The notes under the pieces were generated by a model. It did no database searches, was not told where the DNA came from, and saw only the letters and a program-made list of their open reading frames with translations. This document shows, in pieces, positions 1 to 5,715 of a stretch of DNA of 5,715 nucleotides; position 1 is the stretch's first letter, and each line of letters opens with the position of its first letter. The position numbers and the translations under genes are program-made. Location of the stretch: positions 1 to 5,715 of the forward strand of contig CAMPKR010000174.1 in the NCBI GenBank assembly GCA_946887345.1, written 5' to 3'. The stretch comes from an uncultured Bacteroidota bacterium. GTDB lineage: Bacteria; Bacteroidota; Bacteroidia; Chitinophagales; Chitinophagaceae.

Positions 1-611
1 GTCTGAAACTGATGACACCGGGCGATAGCGCTGTGTTCCTTGTTTCTATCGACAGCCTTTTTGCTGAGGTAAAAAAGAAGCAGCCGCAAGCTGAAGTTCC
101 GCCATTCCTCAAGGGTAAGAAAACGATGAGGTATGAAGTAGTACTTGTATCTGTTAAAACCCAGGCTGAAATGCAGAAGCAAATGGAAGAGCAAAGCAAT
201 GCACAATCAGGCACTGATGATAAGCTGATAACTGATTATCTCGCTAAAAACAGCATTACTGCACAGAAAACTGCTTCAGGCCTCTATTACACAATTATGA
301 CAGAGGGCACAGGAGATGTTATAAAATCAGGACAGGAAGCCCAGGTTAAATACATTGGCACGACATTGGATGGTAAAGTATTCGACGCCAACATGGGCCC
401 GGATGCTAAGCGCACGGAAGCTCTGCCTGTTAAGGTAGGCCAGGGCATGGTTATCCGCGGCTGGGACGAAGGCCTCCAACTGCTGAAGAAAGGTAGCAAA
501 GCAAAGTTCTTTATACCATCTACTCTTGCATACGGAGCCAACTCACCTAGCCCTGATATACCTGCGAACGCTGTTCTGGTATTTGAGGTTGAAATAGTGG
601 ACGTGAAATAA
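1..611 (+). CDS. FKBP-type peptidyl-prolyl cis-trans isomerase, 5' end cut off by window
   Basis: This enzyme catalyses cis-trans isomerisation of Xaa-Pro bonds and probably helps exported proteins fold. The frame is open from position 3 and ends at TAA 609-611. The ATG at 12 is internal, because the codons before it (Leu-Lys-Leu) and after it (TPGDS) align with the middle of the downstream paralogue (LMMLTAGDS), so the true start lies outside the window. The visible part begins in the last strands of a degenerate FKBP-like domain, then passes a charged, Gln/Ala-rich linker (about 160-260). The catalytic FKBP domain follows (about 270-608). Numbered from the ATG at 12, its pocket residues are Y114, F124-D125, V147-I148, W151, Y174 and F191. 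The positions of human FKBP12 F46 and H87 appear as Leu and Pro. A 26-base gap separates it from the paralogue, suggesting one operon. The fold assignment is firm. The periplasmic location is inferred from the paralogue, since the signal sequence is not visible. Confidence 0.93.
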   Translation, partial: LKLMTPGDSAVFLVSIDSLFAEVKKKQPQAEVPPFLKGKKTMRYEVVLVSVKTQAEMQKQMEEQSNAQSGTDDKLITDYLAKNSITAQKTASGLYYTIMTEGTGDVIKSGQEAQVKYIGTTLDGKVFDANMGPDAKRTEALPVKVGQGMVIRGWDEGLQLLKKGSKAKFFIPSTLAYGANSPSPDIPANAVLVFEVEIVDVK

Positions 612-637
612 TCTAAAGAAAAACACTAAAAAGAACA
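612..637 (+). promoter_or_regulatory. A-rich translation leader before the second isomerase
   Basis: The 26-base gap between the two isomerase genes is 17/26 adenine and has no purine block complementary to the 16S rRNA tail at the usual spacing. Bacteroidota genes commonly initiate without a Shine-Dalgarno sequence and favour A-rich leaders, so this stretch fits the ATG at 638 as the start. No TAnnTTTG box or terminator-like hairpin is visible here, which supports co-transcription with the gene before it. Confidence 0.45.
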
Positions 638-1492
638 ATGAAGAAATTTTTTCTATTAGCCGGTGTCTTGCTGGCTTGCAACATTACCCAAGCCCAACAA
701 GCAGACGGGTTTACTCACCTGAAGACAGGCCTGGATTACAAGATCGTGAAAGATGCGCCCGGCACACGCAAAGCCGCGGCAGGCGACTACATGCTGATGC
801 ACTTGCAGAGAAAAAGCGGCGGTAACCTGCAGTTCGATTCGCGTACTATGAACGGCAACGAACCTGTTCCTTACCCGATACAGGCTGCGCAGTTCCAGGG
901 TGATCCTGTTGAAGTTTTAATGATGCTTACTGCCGGTGACAGCGTGATCATTAAGCTTCCCGTTGACTCCCTGAGAAAAGCCGGCATGCAGATACCGGAC
1001 AACAACCTTGACATGTATATACAGGTAGTAGATATCAAGTCGAAAGCCGACATGGAAGCTGAAGCTGCAAAAAAGGCAGCAGCCCAGGCAGGTATTGATG
1101 ACAAGCTGATCTCCGAGTACCTGCAGAAGAACAACATTAAGGCTACAAAAACAGCTTCAGGCCTTTATTACAAGGTCGATGCTCCGGGAGAAGGTGAAGT
1201 AATCAAATCAGGCCAGACTGCCCAGGTAATGTATGTAGGCAAGCTGCTTAACGGCACCATCTTCGATGCTAACATGGGTGCTGATGCCAAGCATACTGAA
1301 CCTTTGCCTGTGCCTGTAGGACAGGGCCGCGTTATTAAAGGATGGGATGAAGGCCTGGCTCTGCTGAAAAAAGGCAGTAAGGCAACTTTCTACATTCCAT
1401 CTCCGCTGGCATATGGCTCACAAAGCCCTAGCCCGCTGATACCTGCTAATTCTGTACTGGTATTTGATGTAGAAATTAAGAGTGTTCAATAA
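638..1492 (+). CDS. Exported FKBP-type peptidyl-prolyl cis-trans isomerase with two FKBP-like domains
   Basis: This complete 284-residue proline isomerase probably acts as a folding helper in the periplasm or at the envelope. It opens with a signal sequence: K2-K3, then a hydrophobic run from F4 to A13. Processing is ambiguous: either signal peptidase I cuts after T17-Q18-A19, or C14 in LLAC is a relaxed lipobox giving a lipoprotein. Residues about 28-134 look like a degenerate FKBP fold (FDSR at 66-69, GDSVIIKLP at 100-108) without the VI-x-GW active-site segment. An Ala/Lys/Glu-rich, probably helical linker (about 135-152) follows. Residues about 174-283 are the catalytic domain, with Y199, F209-D210, V232-I233, W236, Y259 and F276 in FKBP pocket positions. 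As in its upstream neighbour, FKBP12 F46 and H87 are replaced by Leu and Pro. Over the last 128 residues a hand count gives about 89 identities to that neighbour. The stop overlaps the following peptidase gene. Confidence 0.95.
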   Translation: MKKFFLLAGVLLACNITQAQQADGFTHLKTGLDYKIVKDAPGTRKAAAGDYMLMHLQRKSGGNLQFDSRTMNGNEPVPYPIQAAQFQGDPVEVLMMLTAGDSVIIKLPVDSLRKAGMQIPDNNLDMYIQVVDIKSKADMEAEAAKKAAAQAGIDDKLISEYLQKNNIKATKTASGLYYKVDAPGEGEVIKSGQTAQVMYVGKLLNGTIFDANMGADAKHTEPLPVPVGQGRVIKGWDEGLALLKKGSKATFYIPSPLAYGSQSPSPLIPANSVLVFDVEIKSVQ

Positions 1493-3116
1493 GATCCTTC
1501 ATATAGCGATGGTGATGTGGTATTTGCTTCCTGCAAATACCACATTTGCTTATACCCGTGCTGACAGCCTGCGCGGTGGCAACGGTTCCGGCCGTAACTG
1601 GTGGGATGTGTTGCACTACAGGTTGCATATACAGCTGGATACAGCAGAAAAAAGCATTAAGGGCAACAGCAAGATCGAATTCCTTGTGACTGCACCCATC
1701 AACGACAGCATGCAGATAGACCTGCAGCAACCACTGGAAGTCGATAAGATCTTCCTGATGGGAAAGGACATGCAGTTTGAAAGAGAAGGCAACGTGGTAT
1801 GGGTAGTAGGGGAATTCCTTTCGTTGCAACCCGGAGATACTTCTATCCTTACAATCTACTATCATGGTGTTCCGGTTGCGGCGAAAACACCGCCATGGGA
1901 TGGCGGTATTATATGGGGTAAGGACAGTGCAGGCAATGCCTGGATGTCTGTAGCCTGCCAGGGACTGGGAGCCAGCGCCTGGTGGCCCTGTAAGGACATA
2001 CAAAGCGACGAGCCAGACAAAGGAATGGTCATCCGCCTGAATACACCGGTGAATATGACCGCAGTGAGCAATGGAAAATTCTCCTACGGCCCCGTTATGG
2101 CCAATCCCACAAATTCCTCGTGGGAATACGTTTTGAAAAATCCTATCAACACTTATGATGTTGCGTTCTATATCGGCGACTACGTGCATTGGCAGGACAC
2201 CATGATCGGCGAAAAAGGAGTTTTAAATCTCAACTTCTACGCACTCAAGTACAATGAAGAAAAAGCACGTAAGCAGTTTGCTGTTACAAAACAAATGCTG
2301 CGCTGCTTTGAATACTGGCTCGGCGCCTACCCTTTTTACGAAGATGGCTACAAGCTTGTGGAGGCGCCTTTCCTGGGCATGGAGCACCAGAGCGCTATTG
2401 CATACGGCAACCAGTATAAGATGGGCTACCTGGGCAGGGACAGGAGCAATACGGGAGTCGGACTTGGTTTCGATTTTATCATCATTCACGAGAGCGGCCA
2501 CGAATGGTTCGGCAACAACATTACCGCCAGAGACGTAGCCGATAACTGGATACATGAAGGCTTTACTACCTATACAGAAACCCTGTTCGCAGAGCAATTG
2601 CAGGGCAAACAAAAGGCCTACGAGTATGTGCAGGGCCAGCGCCTGAATATAAAGAATGATAAGCCGGTCATAGGGCCCTACGGTGTGCATCAGCACGGCT
2701 CAGGCGATATGTACGACAAAGCAGCCAACCTCGTACACATGATCCGCGTAATGATGAATGATGACGCAAAATTCAGGAAGCTGCTCCGGGGGATGAATGA
2801 AAAATACTATCATTCATTTGTGACCAGTGCAGATATTGAATCATATATCAACCAGGTCAGCGGCATCGACTTTAGTGCCATTTTCAATCAATACCTCCGT
2901 ACCACCAATATACCCGAATTAGAGTATTATATCAAAAAAGACCAGCTGTTCTACAAGTTCAACAAGACAGTTCCCGGTTTTACCTTCCCGCTGGAACTAA
3001 ACGAGGACGGCCGCAGGAAAATTATCTCCCCTACTTCCGAATGGCAATCGGTGAAGTGGAAAGGCGGCTATGATGTCGTATTCCCAAAAGATTTCTATTT
3101 CACCGTTAAGTCCTAA
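1482..3116 (+). CDS. Exported M1-family zinc metallopeptidase (aminopeptidase-like)
   Basis: This 544-residue enzyme probably removes N-terminal residues from peptides outside the cytoplasm. GTG 1482 is chosen as start because an in-frame TAG lies at 1470-1472 with no other start between, and because it gives a full signal peptide: N3-K4, a hydrophobic stretch I5-L16, and a likely cut after T21-F22-A23. The ATG at 1509 would leave a short leader without a basic residue. An N-terminal beta domain (about 35-240) contains C159-Q160 and WWPC ending at C170. The thermolysin-like domain follows: LGMEHQ (E301) stands where most M1 enzymes have GAMEN, HESGH gives zinc ligands H336 and H340 and catalytic E337, E359 is the third ligand at the standard 18-residue spacing, and Y411 is the likely transition-state tyrosine. 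About 90 residues of small, probably beta-rich tail end the protein. It lacks the long helical C-terminal domain of PepN-type enzymes. Substrate preference cannot be read from sequence. Confidence 0.93.
   Translation: MFNKILHIAMVMWYLLPANTTFAYTRADSLRGGNGSGRNWWDVLHYRLHIQLDTAEKSIKGNSKIEFLVTAPINDSMQIDLQQPLEVDKIFLMGKDMQFEREGNVVWVVGEFLSLQPGDTSILTIYYHGVPVAAKTPPWDGGIIWGKDSAGNAWMSVACQGLGASAWWPCKDIQSDEPDKGMVIRLNTPVNMTAVSNGKFSYGPVMANPTNSSWEYVLKNPINTYDVAFYIGDYVHWQDTMIGEKGVLNLNFYALKYNEEKARKQFAVTKQMLRCFEYWLGAYPFYEDGYKLVEAPFLGMEHQSAIAYGNQYKMGYLGRDRSNTGVGLGFDFIIIHESGHEWFGNNITARDVADNWIHEGFTTYTETLFAEQLQGKQKAYEYVQGQRLNIKNDKPVIGPYGVHQHGSGDMYDKAANLVHMIRVMMNDDAKFRKLLRGMNEKYYHSFVTSADIESYINQVSGIDFSAIFNQYLRTTNIPELEYYIKKDQLFYKFNKTVPGFTFPLELNEDGRRKIISPTSEWQSVKWKGGYDVVFPKDFYFTVKS
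1515..1545 (+). promoter_or_regulatory. Perfect 13-bp stem-loop in the peptidase signal-peptide codons
   Basis: Bases 1515-1527 (ATGTGGTATTTGC) and 1533-1545 (GCAAATACCACAT) are exact reverse complements around the five-base loop TTCCT, and a G-T wobble could extend the base of the stem. It lies 22 bases after the isomerase stop and 33 bases after the GTG start, and it encodes roughly M12-F22 of the peptidase. The structure is directly visible. A role is inferred: it could slow or attenuate ribosomes or RNA polymerase at the isomerase-peptidase junction, or protect the upstream transcript end. Only three T residues follow the stem, so it is not a standard intrinsic terminator. Confidence 0.5.
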
Positions 3117-3121
3117 CAAGT

Positions 3122-3137
3122 AATCCACATGTGGATT
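3122..3137. repeat. Perfect 16-base palindrome between peptidase gene and mutS
   Basis: AATCCACATGTGGATT reads identically on both strands. It begins six bases after the peptidase stop and ends 30 bases before the -7 box of the predicted mutS promoter. It could be a binding site for a dimeric regulator, or a six-base-pair hairpin with a CATG loop. No T-run follows it directly; the TTTTT at 3161-3165 is more than 20 bases further on, so a classical terminator is unlikely. The regulator, if any, is unknown. Confidence 0.5.
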
Positions 3138-3167
3138 TCCACCCTGCCGGCTCTGCCTGCTTTTTAC

Positions 3168-3175
3168 TAGGTTTG
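3168..3175 (+). promoter_or_regulatory. Bacteroidota -7 promoter box (TAnnTTTG) before mutS
   Basis: TAGGTTTG matches the TAnnTTTG consensus recognised by the Bacteroidota primary sigma factor exactly. The expected -33 element (TTTG or TTG, about 20 bases further upstream) is not evident; that stretch reads ACCCTGCC, so the promoter rests on one box. Transcription from it would begin about 5-7 bases downstream, close to the GTG at 3180, so a message from here would have almost no leader. An eight-base motif with two free positions can occur by chance, but its placement in the only real intergenic gap supports it. Confidence 0.4.
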
Positions 3176-3179
3176 TAAG

Positions 3180-5715
3180 GTGCAAAAAACGGCTAAGAAG
3201 GATACGGAAACACCTTTAATGAAGCAGCACAGGGAGATAAAAGCTAAATACCCTGATGCAGTTCTGTTATTTCGTGTAGGTGATTTTTATGAAACTTTTG
3301 GAGAAGACGCCCTGGTGTCTTCCCGTGTATTGGGTATCACCCTTACCAAACGTTCCAATGGCTCTGCTTCCGCTGTGGAGTTGGCGGGATTTCCGCACCA
3401 TGCACTGGAGACTTACCTGCACAAGCTGGTAAAGGCCGGCTATCGTGTTGCTATCTGCGATCAGCTGGAAGATCCCAAATCTGTAAAAGGCATCGTAAAA
3501 CGCGGCGTTACAGAACTGGTAACGCCGGGCGTTGCTACGAGTGATAAACTACTGGAAAATAAAACCAATAACTTTCTCGCAGCTCTATATCTCGGCGAAG
3601 AACAAAGCGGCGTAGCATTTCTTGATGTAACAACGGGTGAATTTTATGCAGCCCAGGGAAACATAGAATACATGGATAAGCTGCTACAGAGCTTTCAGCC
3701 ATCTGAAGTACTCTTGTCCAAATCGCATCAAAAGAGATTCAAAGAAAATTTCGACACCCGCGTTTATACCTTTCACCTCGATGAATGGGTCTTCCAGGAA
3801 CAGTATGCTTACGACCAGTTGTTGCAGCAGTTCCAGACTCAGTCGCTGAAGGGTTTTGGCCTGGAAGATATGCGAGCAGGCATCATTGCTTCTGGCGCCG
3901 CACTTCATTACCTGAAAGATACAGAGCACGCAAACCTGCAGCATATCAATGCCATTCAGCGCATTATAGCCAACGAATTTCTCTGGATGGACCGCTTCAC
4001 CATCCGCAATCTGGAACTGGTGCATAGCAGTGATGAAAAAGGCCAGAGCCTGCTGCAAGCTATAGATAACACACAAACACCAATGGGAGCCCGCCTGCTG
4101 AAACGCTGGCTGATCTTCCCCTTATTCGATATACATAAGATCAATCTAAGGCTCGACCTTGTCAGCCATTTCATCAAAAACCAGGACCTGAATCACCAGC
4201 TCAGCACGTTCATTAAGCAGGTAGGTGATGTAGAAAGGCTCGTGGGAAAGATACCGTTGAAGAAGGCCAATCCCCGCGAAATAATGCAGCTGGCAAAAAG
4301 CATGCACTATATGCAGCAAATGCGCGAGTATTGCCGGCAATCGGATTTCTCCCCTCTTTGTGACTTAGTTCATTCATTGCTTCCTCACAGCGAACTACAG
4401 GAAAGGATAAAAAGTGTGCTGGTAGACGATGCACCTGCCCAGGCACACAAGGGCGGCATTATTCGCGAAGGCGTTCATGGAGAGCTGGACAAACTGCGCA
4501 CTATTTCGCGCAGCGGTAAGGATTACCTCCTTAAGATACAACAAACCGAATCTCAACGCACGGGCATTTCTTCGCTTAAAATCGCTTACAACAATGTGTT
4601 CGGCTATTACCTGGAGGTAACGCATACACATAAAGACAAGGTACCTCAAGACTGGATACGCAAACAAACCCTTGCGAATGCAGAACGCTACGTAACTCCT
4701 GAGCTGAAAGAATATGAAGAAAAAATACTTGGCGCAGAAGAAAAGATTCTGGTGCTGGAAATGGAAATGTACCAGCAGTTGCTGGCCGCCATAGAGCCCT
4801 TCATAGCTTCTATTCAAGTTAATGCACACATCATAGCTCAGATAGATTGCCTTCTGTGCTTTGCTTACAACGCCAAACAATACAGCTACCACAGGCCGCA
4901 GGTGCTGGAGGAGGCCACCCTGGAAATAAAAGCCGGCCGCCACCCTGTAATTGAGCAAAGACTGCCACCGGGCGAAAGCTATGTAGCTAATGACACCGTG
5001 CTCAATAAAGACGAACAACAAGTAATAATACTAACAGGTCCCAACATGAGTGGTAAATCGGCACTACTGAGGCAAACAGCTATTATTACGCTTATGGCAC
5101 ACATGGGCAGCTTCGTACCCGCCAGCACGGCTAATATCGGCCTTACCGACAAAATATTCACCCGTGTAGGCGCCTCAGATAACCTGAGCGGAGGTGAAAG
5201 TACCTTCATGGTAGAAATGAATGAAACAGCCAGTATTATCAACAACATCAGTGAGCGTAGTCTGGTGTTGCTGGATGAAATCGGCCGTGGTACCAGCACT
5301 TATGATGGAATCTCGCTGGCCTGGTCTATAGTAGAACACCTGCACAACCACCCTGCCAAACCCAAAACACTTTTTGCGACACACTATCATGAGCTGAACG
5401 AACTGGAAGGCCAGCTATCCCGGATCCGCAATTACCACATCACGCACAAAGAGACCGGGAACAAAGTCATCTTTCTCCGCAAACTGGAACCAGGTGGCTC
5501 CAGGCACAGCTTCGGTATACAGGTAGCGCGCATGGCCGGTATGCCGCCTTCTCTGCTCAACAGGGCCGATGAAATATTGGCAACACTTGAGGAAAAACAC
5601 GGCAACGCAGGCAACAATCTGCAACAAGTGAAAAAAATTCAGCCTTTGCCTAAATTCCAGCTTAATATCTTCGATGGTGTTACCGAAGACCTGCGAAGGC
5701 TGCAGCAGCTATTGG
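3180..5715 (+). CDS. mutS: DNA mismatch repair protein MutS, 3' end cut off by window
   Basis: MutS finds base mismatches and small loops after replication and, with ATP, recruits MutL. The frame is open from GTG 3180 to the edge: 845 codons, against 853 in the E. coli protein. An in-frame TAG at 3168-3170 limits the start. GTG is preferred over ATG 3219 because it keeps the conserved ETPLMKQ segment and puts the mismatch-contacting F36 and E38 at the E. coli numbers. In order: mismatch-binding domain (about 1-125), connector, lever and clamp (about 270-570, with FGYYLEVT near 474-481 and NAERYVTPELKEYE after it), then the ATPase. The ATPase has Walker A GPNMSGKS at 620-627, SGGEST at 670-675, Walker B aspartate and glutamate D699-E700 in DEIGRGTST, and ATHYHEL. 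Q827-F831 (QLNIF) resembles a sliding-clamp binding motif. No active-site residue is missing. The FxE motif separates it from MutS2. Only a short C-terminal tail appears absent. Confidence 0.97.
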   Translation, partial: MQKTAKKDTETPLMKQHREIKAKYPDAVLLFRVGDFYETFGEDALVSSRVLGITLTKRSNGSASAVELAGFPHHALETYLHKLVKAGYRVAICDQLEDPKSVKGIVKRGVTELVTPGVATSDKLLENKTNNFLAALYLGEEQSGVAFLDVTTGEFYAAQGNIEYMDKLLQSFQPSEVLLSKSHQKRFKENFDTRVYTFHLDEWVFQEQYAYDQLLQQFQTQSLKGFGLEDMRAGIIASGAALHYLKDTEHANLQHINAIQRIIANEFLWMDRFTIRNLELVHSSDEKGQSLLQAIDNTQTPMGARLLKRWLIFPLFDIHKINLRLDLVSHFIKNQDLNHQLSTFIKQVGDVERLVGKIPLKKANPREIMQLAKSMHYMQQMREYCRQSDFSPLCDLVHSLLPHSELQERIKSVLVDDAPAQAHKGGIIREGVHGELDKLRTISRSGKDYLLKIQQTESQRTGISSLKIAYNNVFGYYLEVTHTHKDKVPQDWIRKQTLANAERYVTPELKEYEEKILGAEEKILVLEMEMYQQLLAAIEPFIASIQVNAHIIAQIDCLLCFAYNAKQYSYHRPQVLEEATLEIKAGRHPVIEQRLPPGESYVANDTVLNKDEQQVIILTGPNMSGKSALLRQTAIITLMAHMGSFVPASTANIGLTDKIFTRVGASDNLSGGESTFMVEMNETASIINNISERSLVLLDEIGRGTSTYDGISLAWSIVEHLHNHPAKPKTLFATHYHELNELEGQLSRIRNYHITHKETGNKVIFLRKLEPGGSRHSFGIQVARMAGMPPSLLNRADEILATLEEKHGNAGNNLQQVKKIQPLPKFQLNIFDGVTEDLRRLQQLL

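Noticed and set aside
12..14. ATG as start of the first isomerase
   Set aside because: The reading frame is open to the window edge, and the residues on both sides align with the interior of the complete paralogue, so this Met is internal.
1889..1907. 8-bp GC-rich hairpin (ACCGCCAT, GGG, ATGGCGGT)
   Set aside because: It lies deep inside the peptidase coding region without a T-run or junction nearby. Stems of this length are expected occasionally by chance.
1476..2189. Minus-strand open frame of 237 codons opposite the peptidase gene
   Set aside because: It lies wholly opposite a strongly supported CDS, its translation shows no recognisable domain, and its composition (many His, Cys and Ile) is that of an antisense shadow.
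3138..3170. Intrinsic terminator for the peptidase transcript using TTTTT at 3161
   Set aside because: The sequence before the T-run can form only a three-base-pair GGC/GCC stem, and the 16-base palindrome is too far upstream to act with it.
3219..3221. ATG as start of mutS
   Set aside because: It would cut off the conserved ETPL segment and shift the FxE residues from their usual numbers. It is kept only as an alternative in view of the nearby promoter box.
3503..3527. 9-bp stem with 7-base loop early in mutS
   Set aside because: It is inside well-conserved coding sequence (connector entry, VKRGVTELVTPG) and is short enough to arise by chance. No regulatory context is visible.
4395..5021. 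Minus-strand open frame of 208 codons opposite mutS
   Set aside because: It is opposite the conserved clamp region of MutS. The Phe/Tyr-rich translation is the mirror of Lys/Glu- and Ile-rich codons and has no family resemblance.
1..5715. A new multi-gene system (defence, mobile or biosynthetic)
   Set aside because: All genes belong to common families with ordinary domain structures. There are no transposase, recombinase, tRNA, CRISPR or direct-repeat boundaries, and no abrupt change in codon use noticed by eye.

Overview
The window reads as a chromosomal segment of a Bacteroidota bacterium, most likely of the Chitinophagia/Sphingobacteriia type. Three things point there. The MutS protein has the N-terminal wording (ETPLMKQ, FRVGDFYETF) and the ATPase wording (GPNMSGKSALLRQTA, NLSGGESTF, GGSRHSFGI) familiar from that phylum. 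The gene starts lack clear Shine-Dalgarno sequences, and one has an A-rich leader. A perfect match to the Bacteroidota -7 promoter box (TAnnTTTG) stands directly before mutS. The lineage is inferred from protein wording and not from a marker-gene tree.

All four genes lie on the + strand and fill almost the whole window. Positions 1-611 are the 3' part of a gene for an FKBP-type peptidyl-prolyl isomerase. Positions 638-1492 are a complete exported paralogue of it. Positions 1482-3116 are an exported M1-family zinc metallopeptidase, starting at GTG and overlapping the isomerase gene by 11 bases. Positions 3180-5715 are the mismatch-repair gene mutS, which runs off the right edge with 845 codons visible and probably only a short C-terminal tail missing.

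The two isomerases and the peptidase look like one transcription unit (26-base gap, then an overlap). All are probably envelope or periplasmic proteins, so a shared role in folding and turnover of exported proteins is plausible but inferred. mutS is a cytoplasmic DNA-repair gene. The 63 bases before it hold a perfect 16-base palindrome and the -7 box, so it may be transcribed separately.

The points most worth a second look are: a 13-base-pair perfect stem-loop inside the signal-peptide codons of the peptidase; the closeness of the predicted mutS promoter to its GTG start, which suggests a nearly leaderless message; the palindrome before mutS; and the tandem isomerases, each with a degenerate FKBP-like domain in front of the catalytic one. 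I see no mobile element, RNA gene, CRISPR array or evidence of a new defence or biosynthetic system. Gene content is ordinary core genome.
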